Assembly (NCBI RefSeq): GCF_024437655.1
Contig: NZ_JANBVF010000008.1
Location: 1-64,000 of the forward strand
Direction: 5' to 3'
Length of the DNA stretch: 64,000 nt
Source of the DNA: Chitinolyticbacter albus
Lineage (GTDB): Bacteria; Pseudomonadota; Gammaproteobacteria; Burkholderiales; Chitinibacteraceae
This document shows, in pieces, positions 45,482 through 54,152 of this stretch. The translations under genes were made by a program, and so were the position numbers. The notes under the pieces were generated by a model. That model did no database searches. It was not told where the DNA came from and worked only from the letters and a program-made list of their open reading frames with translations. The number at the start of each line of letters is the position of its first letter. The stretch's first letter is position 1.

Positions 45482-46042
45482 TCATTCCGCATTGCGCGCC
45501 GTCTCGATCTGCATGCGATAGCGCTCCAGCAGGTTTTCCAGTTCGACCCGTCCCGTATCGCGCGTCACCCCCTCGTAGCGGATGCGCACCAGCTCCTGGC
45601 CGGCATGCAGCAATGTCCGCTCGTTGGCACCCGTATCGCGCAGCGTCCAGCCGGCCGGCAGTGCGGCCCGAACCGATTCGGCCGGCCAGAACACCAGTTG
45701 CACGTCGCGCAGCACGTGTCCCGCATCCACGGCCTGCGGCAAAAGGGCGTGACGGCTGCTTGCCAGCTCACGACCATCCCAGCGCAGGTTGAGCACACGC
45801 TGGCCCAGTGCGATGCCAACCAGCTGCACCGCCTCGGTGTCGATCTCGAGTTGCGCATCCAGGCTGTGCGCAGCGGCTTTCTCGCCTTGCCCGTCCGGGT
45901 TCAGCCACACGGTCAGTCGCTGCACTAGGCTCACGCTCGCGCCGTAATCGGCCGGCGCAAGCCGCAATGGCGGCAGCGCGCGTTCGGCAGGCGGCGTGGC
46001 GCAAGCTGCCAGCAGCAATACGGCAACGATCAGAGCGCGCAC
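45482..46042 (-). CDS. DUF3261 lipoprotein, APE cluster
   Basis: 186-residue lipoprotein: signal peptide with lipobox LLAAC (Cys14), then a beta-rich region. DUF3261 proteins are recurrent in APE clusters, and the two-residue signature WxG/WDG-type turns (LNLRWDGRELA) and RIRYEG near the end fit. The proposed role is outer-membrane insertion or reception of the lipid-linked polyene, alongside the LolA-like carrier (inference). Overlaps the flavin oxidoreductase end by 13 bases. Confidence 0.8.
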   Translation of the reverse strand: MRALIVAVLLLAACATPPAERALPPLRLAPADYGASVSLVQRLTVWLNPDGQGEKAAAHSLDAQLEIDTEAVQLVGIALGQRVLNLRWDGRELASSRHALLPQAVDAGHVLRDVQLVFWPAESVRAALPAGWTLRDTGANERTLLHAGQELVRIRYEGVTRDTGRVELENLLERYRMQIETARNAE

Positions 46043-47274
46043 AACTGCTCCAGCGCCTTGAGCCGGCGCGGCTCGGCGACATAGGGGTTCTTGACATCCC
46101 AGGCGTAGCCGGCGAGCACCGACGAGATCATGCGGCGGATTTCCGGCGATTGCTGCTCATGGAAGATCACATCCTGGAAGCCGCCGGCGTACCAGCTCTC
46201 GACAAAGGCGCGGAACGCATCGACCCCGGCCTTCAAGGGTTGCGCGTAATCGGCTTGCCAATCCACCGTGTCGCCCGCGAATTCACGCGCGATCGCAGCA
46301 GCAGCGAGGCTGGCGGACTTGAAGGCGATGGTCACGCCGCTCGAGAACACCGGATCGAGGAACTCGCCCGCGTTGCCCAGCAAGGCATAGTTGCGCCCCG
46401 CCAGCGAGGAGACATTGGCCGCGTAGCCGGTCAGCTTGCGTGCCGGCGTATCCCATACCGCGTCCTTGAGCAGGCTGGACAGCGTTGGCGTCTCCGCAAT
46501 GATGGCCTGCAGGCGCTCGGTTTCACTGCCGCTGTAGCGCTCGAGGAACTCGGTGCGCGCCACCACGCCCTGCGAGCAGCGACCATTGGAAAACGGGATG
46601 GTCCAGAACCAGACGTCGACGTGTTCGGGGTGGATGCTCACCAGGATCTTGTTGCGGTCGAACTCCCCGGTCGGGATCCGGTCTTCGATATGGGTGAAGT
46701 AGGCCCCGCGCACCGGAAAGGCCGACGGCGTTTCCAGGTTCAGCAGGCGCGGCAGGATGCGCCCGAAGCCGCTGGCATCGAGCAGGAAGCGCGCGCTGAC
46801 CTGATAACGGGTGCCATCGGGCGCTGCAACCGTCACCACCGGCTGTTCCCCTGTGACATCGACCGCCACCACCTGGTGCTGGAAACGGATCTGGGCGCCG
46901 GCCTTGGCCGCCGCCTTGGCCAGCACGTCATCGAAATGCGCACGCTGGACCTGGTAGGTGGTGCCCCAGCCGCAGGAGAACTTGTCACGAAAATCGAAGC
47001 TGGTCCGGCGCTCGCCGCGCTGGAACGCCGCGCCATTCTTGTACTGGAAACCAGCCTCGACCACGTCCTGCAGGAAACCGGCCGCTTCGATGTACTCCAT
47101 CGATTGCGGCAGCAGGCTCTCGCCGATCGAAAAGCGCGGAAACAGCTCCTTCTCGATCACCAGCACCTGGCGACCCTGTTTACGCAACAGGCCCGCGGCG
47201 ACTGCGCCGGCCGGGCCCGCGCCAATGATCAGGATTTCGGTATGTTCGACTTGCATGGCAGATTCGCTCGGCAT
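46030..47274 (-). CDS. FAD-dependent oxidoreductase (halogenase/monooxygenase-like), APE cluster
   Basis: 414-residue flavoprotein. The N-terminal dinucleotide-binding motif is IIGAGPAGAVAAGLLRKQG; a second FAD motif lies at GRNYALLGNAGEFLDP. The FPRFSIGESLLPQSMEYIEAAGF block resembles the tryptophan-halogenase/geranylgeranyl-reductase branch. The Lys-bearing WxWxIP halogenase signature reads WFWTIPF here, which is partial, so halogenation should not be assumed. Likely roles are ring hydroxylation or tailoring. Start may be 47274 or the ATG at 47256. Confidence 0.87.
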   Translation of the reverse strand: MPSESAMQVEHTEILIIGAGPAGAVAAGLLRKQGRQVLVIEKELFPRFSIGESLLPQSMEYIEAAGFLQDVVEAGFQYKNGAAFQRGERRTSFDFRDKFSCGWGTTYQVQRAHFDDVLAKAAAKAGAQIRFQHQVVAVDVTGEQPVVTVAAPDGTRYQVSARFLLDASGFGRILPRLLNLETPSAFPVRGAYFTHIEDRIPTGEFDRNKILVSIHPEHVDVWFWTIPFSNGRCSQGVVARTEFLERYSGSETERLQAIIAETPTLSSLLKDAVWDTPARKLTGYAANVSSLAGRNYALLGNAGEFLDPVFSSGVTIAFKSASLAAAAIAREFAGDTVDWQADYAQPLKAGVDAFRAFVESWYAGGFQDVIFHEQQSPEIRRMISSVLAGYAWDVKNPYVAEPRRLKALEQLCAL

Positions 47275-47295
47275 GATGAGAGGGTTAAAACCGGT

Positions 47296-47568
47296 TCAGT
47301 GGATGACATTGCCGGCGCGCAGCACGCCAACGACGCCCACGAGCACCCAGAAGGTGTTGAGCGTGGTGTAGGCGGTATCGCGGCGCAAGGCGGAGCACCA
47401 CGACAACAGCACGGCGTCGATGGTGTTGAAGACCCAGACGAACATGAAGGGGCTGGCCGCGCCCAGCCAGCTCACCAGGCTGAAGCTGAAGATGCGCATC
47501 AGCACGCCGATCATTTCAAAGGTGCGTAGATTGCGCAGGACAAACTGGTTGAGGGTATGGACAGCCAT
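47296..47568 (-). CDS. Small membrane protein of unknown function, APE cluster
   Basis: 90-residue protein that I cannot assign to a family. Two hydrophobic segments (about residues 19-55, with an aromatic stretch FMFVWVFNTIDAVLLSW, and 70-86, LNTFWVLVGVVGVLRAG) are separated by a short polar loop (RRDTAYT). It lies 1 base after the MMPL exporter stop and 21 bases before the flavoprotein gene, so it is firmly embedded in the operon. Plausible role: accessory subunit of the exporter or anchor for the flavoprotein. Not obviously a fragment: start, stop and spacing look normal. Confidence 0.7.
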   Translation of the reverse strand: MAVHTLNQFVLRNLRTFEMIGVLMRIFSFSLVSWLGAASPFMFVWVFNTIDAVLLSWCSALRRDTAYTTLNTFWVLVGVVGVLRAGNVIH

Positions 47569-47569
47569 A

Positions 47570-49927
47570 TCAGCAGGAACCGGTTGAAGTGGAACGGAAA
47601 GCGGTGGTGAACGACGGCGTCAGCAACCACGCGAGGCTAATGCCGAACAGCATCGTCAGGCCGAAGGCGCGCAATGCCGGCGTGGCCGATAGCGCCAAGA
47701 GACCAAAGGCCAGCAAGGTGCAGATCGCCGCCAGCGTGATCGAGAGAAACGGGCGTGCCTCGTCGGGATCGGGCTGCGCAAGCAGGAAGATGCCGTAATC
47801 GACCCCCATGCCCAGGATCAGCAGCAGCGCCAGCACGTTGAAAAGCTGCAACGATTGCCCCAGCAAGGCGAGCAGCGCCAGCGTCAGCGCACTGGCCAGC
47901 GCGGTCGGCAACAATGCGCGCCACGCCGATCGGCCAAAACGCGCGCTCAGAGCGGCAAACACGAGCACATACGCCGCCAGGATGACCCAGCCCATCAGCA
48001 CGCGATAACGCCCCATCACGTCGGATACCTCGGCGACCTTGTCCACCCAGCGCACGCCCGGCACGGTACGCGCCGCCGTGGCCAGCTGTGGCAGCTTGGC
48101 GACCCCCTGTATCCCGCGCAACAGCACCACGCTGGCGTAACCATCGCCCAGGCGACCGAGCCACTGCGCACGCAAGGGCTCGGATACTGGCGCCGCCAGC
48201 CAATCGTGCAGCTGCAACGCGCGGTCTGTCCGGGGGCTCGCGACCAGCTGCTCGTCAAGCAGGCGTGCGGCCCGTGCCAGCACACCATCCGGACTATCCA
48301 GCAACTGTTGGTAGACAGCCCGGTTCTGCGCCTGGCGCGCGGCAGACGGCACCCAATCGGAAATGGCCTGCACACCCCCTAGCACGCCCCGCTCGACCAA
48401 GGGCGTCAGACGCTGTTTCAACGCCTCCTCGCGTTGCAACACCTGCTCGGCACTTTGCCCCTGCACCAGGTAGAACTGGGCGGGCCCCGGCAGGTCCAGC
48501 AATCGCGCGACCGTTTGCTGGTCGGCGATCAGCGCCGCCGGCGAATTCTGCAGCAAACGGATATCGTCGTTGCTGCGCAGCTGGCCCAAGCCGGCCAGCA
48601 GCAGCGCGGCCACGACAACGAGCAGCAGCGCGGTAATACGGTTGCGGCCAAGCACAGGCCAGTGCCCGCGCCCGCCGCCGATCCAGCGCGACAACCGCGT
48701 CGCCTCCATGCGCCGCCCGCCATCCAGCCACGGAAACCACCACAGCACCGTGACGAACGCAGCCAGCAGGCCCACCGCGGAGAACACGGCGATCTGCCGC
48801 AGCCCCGGAAACGGTGTCAGCGCCAGCAAGGCGTAGCCGACCACCGTGGTCAGCATCGCCAGCCACATCGCCGGCCCCTGCTCGCGCAGCATGGCCCAGC
48901 GCTCCGCGGGCGGGCGCCCCTGGCGATTGCTGAAGTAGTTGCTGCCGTAGTTCTCGGCCACGCCGACCAGACTCGCGCCGAACACCAGCGTGATCAGGTG
49001 CAGCCGGCCGAACAGTAGCGCGCACACCGAAATGGCGGCCAAGAGGCCCACTGCGATCGAGAGCATGACCAGCAAGCGCGGCTTGAACGCACTGAACACG
49101 AACCACGTCAGCAATACGATGCCGATGAGTGAGCCCAGCCCTATGGTGTGCATCTCGCGCTCCGCCTGGCGCGCCGCCGCCGCCGCGTGCAAGGGCACGC
49201 CGACAGCATGGATCTGGGCGCCATGCGCCGCGGCCGCCTGCGCAGCTTGCTGCAGCACGGGCAATAGCGCTTGCTGCGCCGCCAGCGAAAACGCCGGTCC
49301 TTGCTGCTCCAGCATCAATAGCGCGTATTGCCGCTCGCCTTCGGCCAAGCTGAGTCGCCCGTCGGTGACGCGCACCTTGGAATCGGCCGCGCGCGTGCCC
49401 AGCCAGCCGCCGAACAGGTTGAGCGGATCATCGTGCCACGCGCCGATGCGTGGCATTGCCAACGGTCGATACAGCGCTTCGATCGCCTCGCCGGCCAGCT
49501 GTTCTGGGCTTTGCTGCTGCAGATGCGTGCGCTGGGCATCAGTCAGCAGGCCGTATCGATACGGCGTAAAGAACCCCAGCCAGGTCGCCGCCGCATCATC
49601 ATCGACGCGGTAGCGTAATGCCATCGACACGCGTGCCGTTTGCAATACGGCGGCGTAGGCATCCCCGGCGCGTTTTGCCATGGCCCAGTCCTTGCCACCG
49701 ACCAGCACCACGATGCGCCGCGCCGCCGCGTCCGCCAGCTGGCGCGTGGCGCCCTGCACCAGTGGATCGCGCTCGTTCTGCGGCAACATGGCGAGGATGT
49801 CGGTATCGAGCCGCAACCGTGCGCCGGTCCAGAGATAGAGATTGTGCCCGGCGATGGCGAGCACGATCAGCAGCCAGCCCCAGGCCAGCCAGCGCGCGCT
49901 GTGCTTGGGCAGACCGGATTCAGTCAA
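47570..49927 (-). CDS. MMPL/RND-type exporter, APE cluster
   Basis: 785-residue inner-membrane transporter. One N-terminal helix (LAWGWLLIVLAIAGHNLYLW), a large periplasmic domain containing DTDILAMLPQNERDP, a block of five helices, a second periplasmic domain and a C-terminal block of helices with GMGVDYGIFLL (the MMPL Asp-Tyr motif). MMPL proteins move lipids to the periplasm; here the proposed cargo is the lipid-linked polyene. Start overlaps the LolA-like gene end by 8 bases. Confidence 0.9.
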   Translation of the reverse strand: MTESGLPKHSARWLAWGWLLIVLAIAGHNLYLWTGARLRLDTDILAMLPQNERDPLVQGATRQLADAAARRIVVLVGGKDWAMAKRAGDAYAAVLQTARVSMALRYRVDDDAAATWLGFFTPYRYGLLTDAQRTHLQQQSPEQLAGEAIEALYRPLAMPRIGAWHDDPLNLFGGWLGTRAADSKVRVTDGRLSLAEGERQYALLMLEQQGPAFSLAAQQALLPVLQQAAQAAAAHGAQIHAVGVPLHAAAAARQAEREMHTIGLGSLIGIVLLTWFVFSAFKPRLLVMLSIAVGLLAAISVCALLFGRLHLITLVFGASLVGVAENYGSNYFSNRQGRPPAERWAMLREQGPAMWLAMLTTVVGYALLALTPFPGLRQIAVFSAVGLLAAFVTVLWWFPWLDGGRRMEATRLSRWIGGGRGHWPVLGRNRITALLLVVVAALLLAGLGQLRSNDDIRLLQNSPAALIADQQTVARLLDLPGPAQFYLVQGQSAEQVLQREEALKQRLTPLVERGVLGGVQAISDWVPSAARQAQNRAVYQQLLDSPDGVLARAARLLDEQLVASPRTDRALQLHDWLAAPVSEPLRAQWLGRLGDGYASVVLLRGIQGVAKLPQLATAARTVPGVRWVDKVAEVSDVMGRYRVLMGWVILAAYVLVFAALSARFGRSAWRALLPTALASALTLALLALLGQSLQLFNVLALLLILGMGVDYGIFLLAQPDPDEARPFLSITLAAICTLLAFGLLALSATPALRAFGLTMLFGISLAWLLTPSFTTAFRSTSTGSC

Positions 49928-50528
49928 AACGGGCCGCCTCTTCGCCGCTCAGCCGCGACGGCGTACTGTGTTGCGCACTGAAGCGGATGGCGGTCCGGTC
50001 ACCATTGGCCTCGGCAATGTCGATCTGCCGCACGTACTGGTCACCGGATAGCGAAACACGCGTCATCAGGCGCGCCAGTGCCGCCGATTTGGGCGTCAGC
50101 ACCAATTGCCATTGCTGTCCGCTGGCCTCGCCGTCGACGCCGAAATGCTCGGTCAGCGCGTCGATATCGCCGTTGAGCAGCGCGAACAACAAGGCGTTGA
50201 TCATGCGTACCGACGGCTCCTTGGCGGCATCGAGCCTGAACGCCACCTGCCCACCCTGGGTGGCGACGATCTCGTTGCGCGTCAGCCGCAGCTGGCTGGC
50301 GAACGGCGAGGTGGTCCGCCACAGCACACCCCGCTCACGGGCGACGATGAAGTCGCCACGCGACAGCAGCGGCTTTTTGAAGCCCGCCACCTGCTTGCGC
50401 TGCTCGAACTCGCCCCGTAGCACCGGCGGCTGCGCGAGCCGCTCGCGTACCGATTGCGCCAGATCGGCCGCGGGCGCCACCAGCGTGACAAGGCCCAGCA
50501 ACAGCGCGACGAGGCAGCGCATCAGCAT
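49920..50528 (-). CDS. LolA-like outer-membrane carrier protein, APE cluster
   Basis: 202-residue periplasmic protein with a signal peptide (CLVALLLGLVTLVAPAAD). The mature start LRGEFEQRKQVAGFKKPLLSRGDFIVARERGVLWRT (shown partly as LRGEFEQRKQ and GVLWRT) is the LolA half-barrel opening. It probably ferries the lipophilic product across the periplasm. Start is 50528 or 50522; the second forms a TGATG overlap with the thioesterase stop. Longer readings overlap that gene. Confidence 0.85.
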   Translation of the reverse strand: MLMRCLVALLLGLVTLVAPAADLAQSVRERLAQPPVLRGEFEQRKQVAGFKKPLLSRGDFIVARERGVLWRTTSPFASQLRLTRNEIVATQGGQVAFRLDAAKEPSVRMINALLFALLNGDIDALTEHFGVDGEASGQQWQLVLTPKSAALARLMTRVSLSGDQYVRQIDIAEANGDRTAIRFSAQHSTPSRLSGEEAARFD

Positions 50529-50941
50529 GGCTGCAGCCCCAGCTTGTCCCACAGTATCTGCGGGCACACGTATTGCATCTCGCCGCTGGTGATCTCCACC
50601 GCCACCTGGATGGTATGAGCCTGGTTCAAGCGCCGTCCGGTGGCCACATCGGTGATCAGATAATCGATGCGCAACCGGTTCTCCCACTCGGTGATCTCGG
50701 CCCGTATCCTTACCTGCTGGCCGAAATGGATCATGCCGACATACTTGAGCCGCATGTCGACGATGGGCCAGGCATAACCGGAATCGCGCATCTGCGGGTA
50801 GTCGTATTCGAACTTGCCCAGCAACGCGCTGCGGGCCAGTTCCAGGTACTTCACGTAGTTGCCGTGCCAGACGCAGTCCATGGGGTCCAGGTCATGGAAG
50901 GCCGGCGACAAGGTGATCTCCTGGCTCAGATCAGTCTGCAT
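50522..50941 (-). CDS. Acyl-CoA/ACP thioesterase (4HBT hotdog), APE cluster
   Basis: 139-residue hotdog thioesterase. The 4HBT active-site pattern is visible in FHDLDPMDCVWHGNYVKYLE (Asp and His with a Tyr). In the related APE pathway a TE of this type supports polyene formation, possibly by editing or releasing chains. Overlaps the ammonia lyase end by 11 bases. Confidence 0.85.
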   Translation of the reverse strand: MQTDLSQEITLSPAFHDLDPMDCVWHGNYVKYLELARSALLGKFEYDYPQMRDSGYAWPIVDMRLKYVGMIHFGQQVRIRAEITEWENRLRIDYLITDVATGRRLNQAHTIQVAVEITSGEMQYVCPQILWDKLGLQPC

Positions 50942-52478
50942 ACAGTTCCCATTGCTCGGCGCGGATGGCCTCGACCAGGGTTATGAGCTCCCTATCGAGC
51001 GCGCGGTCTTCGACGATCAGCGGAATCTGCGCCTGCAGTGCCGCCTGCAGTTTGGAAAGCGCCGGCGTCAGCGCGAGGCCAGCATCGATGCGCTGGCGCA
51101 GCGCAATGCCTTGTCGCGCTGCGATCAGCATGGCAGCCGCCACCTGTTCGCTCAGCTCGAGCACCCGCAGGCAATCGCGTGCCGCGATGGTACCCATGCT
51201 CACCTTGTCCTGGTTATGGCACTCGGTCGAACGGCTGAACACCGACGCCGGCATGGTCTGCTTGAGCGCTTCGGCGGTCCACGCCGACACGCTGATCTGC
51301 AGCGCCTTGAGGCCATGGTTGATCGCCGCGCGCTCGCCGGTGGCCGCCGACAGATTGCTCGGCAGACCATGGTTGAAGCGGGTGTCGACCAGCAGCGCCA
51401 GCTGGCGATCGAGCAGGTCGGCCACGTTGGCGACGGCGTTCTTCAGGCCGTCCATGGCGAAAGCGATATGACCGCCGTAGAAATGGCCGCCGTGCAGCAC
51501 TTGCTCGTTGTCACCATCGATGATGGGGTTGTCGTTGGCGCTGTTGAGTTCGTTCTCGATCAGTTGGCGAAAGAACGGCAAGGCATCTTGCAGCACACCG
51601 ATCACGTGCGGCGCGCAGCGCAGCGAATAGCGATCCTGCAAGCGCTGCTCGTTGCGACTGGGCCGCTCGGAAGCCAGATCGGCGCGGATGCGCGAGGCGA
51701 CGAGTTGCTGGCCCGCGTGCGGCTTGACCGCGAACAGCGCCTCGTCGAAATGGTGGGCATTGCCCGCGCTGGCCAAGACATTGACGCTGGTGAGCCGCGT
51801 GGCCAGTCGGCACAGATAGTCGGCACGCCGCCAGGCGAGGCAAGCCAGTGCGGTCATCACGGCAGTGCCGTTCATAATCGCGAGGCCTTCCTTGGGCCGC
51901 AGCCGCAGCGGCGCGATGCCAAGCTCGGCGTACACCTCGGCGGTCGGGCGCACGGCGCCGCGGTAGAGCACGTCGCGCTCGCCGCACAGCACCGCCGCCA
52001 CATAGGAGAGTGGCGTCAGATCGCCGCTGGCGCCGACCGAACCTTCCGCGGGAATGCGCGGCAGGATATCGTGCCGCAACAGCGTTTCCAGCTGGGCGAG
52101 CAGGCCCACGCTGACCCCGGACATGCCCTGCGCCAACGAGGCCAGCCGCGCAGCCAGCACGGCGCGCGTTTCCTCGGCGCTAAGGAAACGACCGGCGCCG
52201 CAACCGTGGTAGGTATAGAGATGATGCGGCAACTCGGGGATGAGTTCGGGCGGGATGGTGACCGTGCACGAATCGCCATAGCCGGTGGTCACGCCATAAA
52301 TGACGCCCTCCTCGGCCAGCAGGCGATCAAGAAAATCGGCGCCGCGGGCGATGCGGGCACGAAAAGCGGTATCGGCCGACAGCTCGGCGCAACGCGACTG
52401 CTGCGCCAGCGCCACCACGTCTTCAATGGTCAGCGGCGTACCGTCGAAACGGACGGGATCACGGTTGACGGACATCAT
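50931..52478 (-). CDS. Aromatic amino acid ammonia lyase (HAL/PAL/TAL family), APE cluster
   Basis: 515-residue MIO-dependent lyase. The self-cyclising Ala-Ser-Gly (150-152, GSVGASGDLTPLSY) and the catalytic Tyr61 (YGVTTGYG) are intact. The likely substrate-selecting pair is Tyr90-His91 (HHLYTYHGCGAG), where tyrosine lyases have His-Leu and histidine lyases Ser-His. No hut genes surround it. In APE context it should make a cinnamic/coumaric-type aryl acid. Two adjacent ATGs (52478, 52475) overlap the acyltransferase end by about 20 bases. Confidence 0.9.
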   Translation of the reverse strand: MMSVNRDPVRFDGTPLTIEDVVALAQQSRCAELSADTAFRARIARGADFLDRLLAEEGVIYGVTTGYGDSCTVTIPPELIPELPHHLYTYHGCGAGRFLSAEETRAVLAARLASLAQGMSGVSVGLLAQLETLLRHDILPRIPAEGSVGASGDLTPLSYVAAVLCGERDVLYRGAVRPTAEVYAELGIAPLRLRPKEGLAIMNGTAVMTALACLAWRRADYLCRLATRLTSVNVLASAGNAHHFDEALFAVKPHAGQQLVASRIRADLASERPSRNEQRLQDRYSLRCAPHVIGVLQDALPFFRQLIENELNSANDNPIIDGDNEQVLHGGHFYGGHIAFAMDGLKNAVANVADLLDRQLALLVDTRFNHGLPSNLSAATGERAAINHGLKALQISVSAWTAEALKQTMPASVFSRSTECHNQDKVSMGTIAARDCLRVLELSEQVAAAMLIAARQGIALRQRIDAGLALTPALSKLQAALQAQIPLIVEDRALDRELITLVEAIRAEQWELYAD

Positions 52479-53409
52479 GGACTTGATCCCAGAAAGCAAA
52501 GAAATTGAACCAGTCATACGGCGAGCGGCGCAGCAGCCCGGTCACGGCCGCGGCATAGCGCGCTGCGTACTGCTGTATCGCCGCCTCGCGCTGGCTGCGC
52601 GGCAGTTTCACCGACTCGGCCAGTTGTTCGAAATGCACCGTGTAACCGCCCGCCTCGTGGATGCACCCAAGCAGGTAGACAGGGCACTTGAGCAGGCTGG
52701 CGAGCACGTAGGGGCCGACCGGGAATGGCGCGGGATGGCCGAGAAACTCGGTCGTCACTGTCTGGCTGGCGAAGACCGGAATGCGATCGCCTGCAAGCAC
52801 CACGAACTCACCGGCAGCGACCTTGTCGGCCAGCACCACGGCCGTGGTCGGGCTGATCTCGGTGACCTCGATCAGGTCGACATCGTGGGTCGGATTGAGC
52901 CGGCGCAGCATCTGATTGAAACGCAGCGCATGCCGGGTGTGCACCAGCACGTTGAGCCGCAGCACGCCACGCGCCTCGGCCATGGCGCGGCACAGCTCCA
53001 GGCAGCCGATGTGCGCGGTCACGATCAGCCCTCCCTGCCCGGCCTGCCCGGCTTCATAGACGGCTTCGCGCCCTTCGGTGCGCACCCGCTCGAAGCGATA
53101 GCGCCCCGACACAGCAAGCAGCTTGTCCAGCAGCGTCTCGGCAAACAGCGCGATATGGCGCAGGCTGTCACGCCAGTCCGGCACATGGCCCAGGGCGCCG
53201 GTCGCCGTCTGCACGCGCTGCAGGTATTGCAAGGACGCCCGCCGCAACGCGGGTCGGCATGCCCAGTGCACGAACACCACCGCATAAAGGCAGATCCGGA
53301 ACGGCCAGCGCCCCAGCAGGCGGTAGACCCAGAACAGCAGCCAGATGCCGAACACGAAGGTATGTTCGCCCATCTGCGCCCAATGGCGCGACGCCTGGGC
53401 CGTGCTCAT
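52459..53409 (-). CDS. LpxL/HtrB-like acyltransferase, APE cluster
   Basis: 316-residue inner-membrane acyltransferase of the lysophospholipid/lipid A late acyltransferase (LABLAT) type. One N-terminal helix (FVFGIWLLFWVYRLLG), then the HX4E catalytic motif AHIGCLELCRAM and a substrate block (GDRIPV). In the cluster it probably acylates the glycolipid or polyene anchor rather than lipid A; location among polyene genes supports this. The ATG overlaps the GT2 stop by 4 bases. Confidence 0.87.
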   Translation of the reverse strand: MSTAQASRHWAQMGEHTFVFGIWLLFWVYRLLGRWPFRICLYAVVFVHWACRPALRRASLQYLQRVQTATGALGHVPDWRDSLRHIALFAETLLDKLLAVSGRYRFERVRTEGREAVYEAGQAGQGGLIVTAHIGCLELCRAMAEARGVLRLNVLVHTRHALRFNQMLRRLNPTHDVDLIEVTEISPTTAVVLADKVAAGEFVVLAGDRIPVFASQTVTTEFLGHPAPFPVGPYVLASLLKCPVYLLGCIHEAGGYTVHFEQLAESVKLPRSQREAAIQQYAARYAAAVTGLLRRSPYDWFNFFAFWDQVHDVRQP

Positions 53410-54152
53410 GCGGGCCTCCGGAACAGCCTGCGCCACAGCAGCAAGGGCGCGCGCAGCGCCATACCGAAAAACAGTCGGGCATGCATGCGGGAGATCAATA
53501 CGTTGTCCGCGCAGACGCGGAAGTGCGAAACGCCGTCGGCCGGGTAATGCACGCGGGTGGGCAGATTGACGATGCGCATGCTGCGCCAGTGCAAGCGCAC
53601 CAGGATCTCGATATCGAAATCCATCCTGCGGCCGATGCGGGCGCTGTCGAGCAGCGCCACGGTCGGCGCCAGCGGGTAGACCCGGAAACCGCACATCGAA
53701 TCACGGATCTCCAGCGACAGCGTATTGATCCACACCCAGACGTGGGTCAGGTAGCGGCCATAAAGTCGGCCCTTGGGCACGCTGTCGTCATACACCGGGC
53801 AGCCGCAGATCAGCCGTTCCGGCTGCAAGCGAGCCTGCGCGACAAAGGCGGGAATGTCGCCGGCATTATGCTGACCGTCGGCGTCGATCTGCAACGCATG
53901 GCTATAGCCCGCCTGCAGCGCCGCGCGCAGCCCCGCCATCATCGCCCCGCCCTTGCCCTGGTTCCGCGGCAGGCGTACCACGCAGATTGCGTCGGGCTCG
54001 CGCTCGGCCCAGTGATCGAGCACCGCCGCGCAGCCCGCTTCGCTGCCGTCGTCGACCAGCACGCACGGCAGCGCGTTGCCGCGCAAAGCGGCGATGACCT
54101 CGCCGACCGCGTCGCCATGGTTGTAGACCGGAATCACCGCGCACAGCCTCAT
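53406..54152 (-). CDS. Family 2 glycosyltransferase, APE cluster
   Basis: 248-residue dolichol-phosphate-mannose-synthase-like GT2. MRLCAVIPVYNHGDAVGEVI opens the GT-A fold; the DxD metal site is LQIDADGQHN; a later GFRVYPL block fits the GT2 clade seen in APE clusters. Probably attaches a sugar to the lipid/polyene or makes a glycolipid anchor. The start at 54152 overlaps the acyl ligase stop by 4 bases. Confidence 0.88.
   Translation of the reverse strand: MRLCAVIPVYNHGDAVGEVIAALRGNALPCVLVDDGSEAGCAAVLDHWAEREPDAICVVRLPRNQGKGGAMMAGLRAALQAGYSHALQIDADGQHNAGDIPAFVAQARLQPERLICGCPVYDDSVPKGRLYGRYLTHVWVWINTLSLEIRDSMCGFRVYPLAPTVALLDSARIGRRMDFDIEILVRLHWRSMRIVNLPTRVHYPADGVSHFRVCADNVLISRMHARLFFGMALRAPLLLWRRLFRRPA

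Noticed and set aside
50931-52478. Histidine ammonia lyase of a hut (histidine use) operon
   Set aside because: No hutU, hutI or hutG nearby; overlapping on both sides with pigment genes and carrying a different selectivity pair.
52459-53409. Lipid A late acyltransferase (LpxL/HtrB) proper
   Set aside because: Family fold agrees, but the gene overlaps polyene genes on both sides and such acyltransferases are a standard part of APE clusters.
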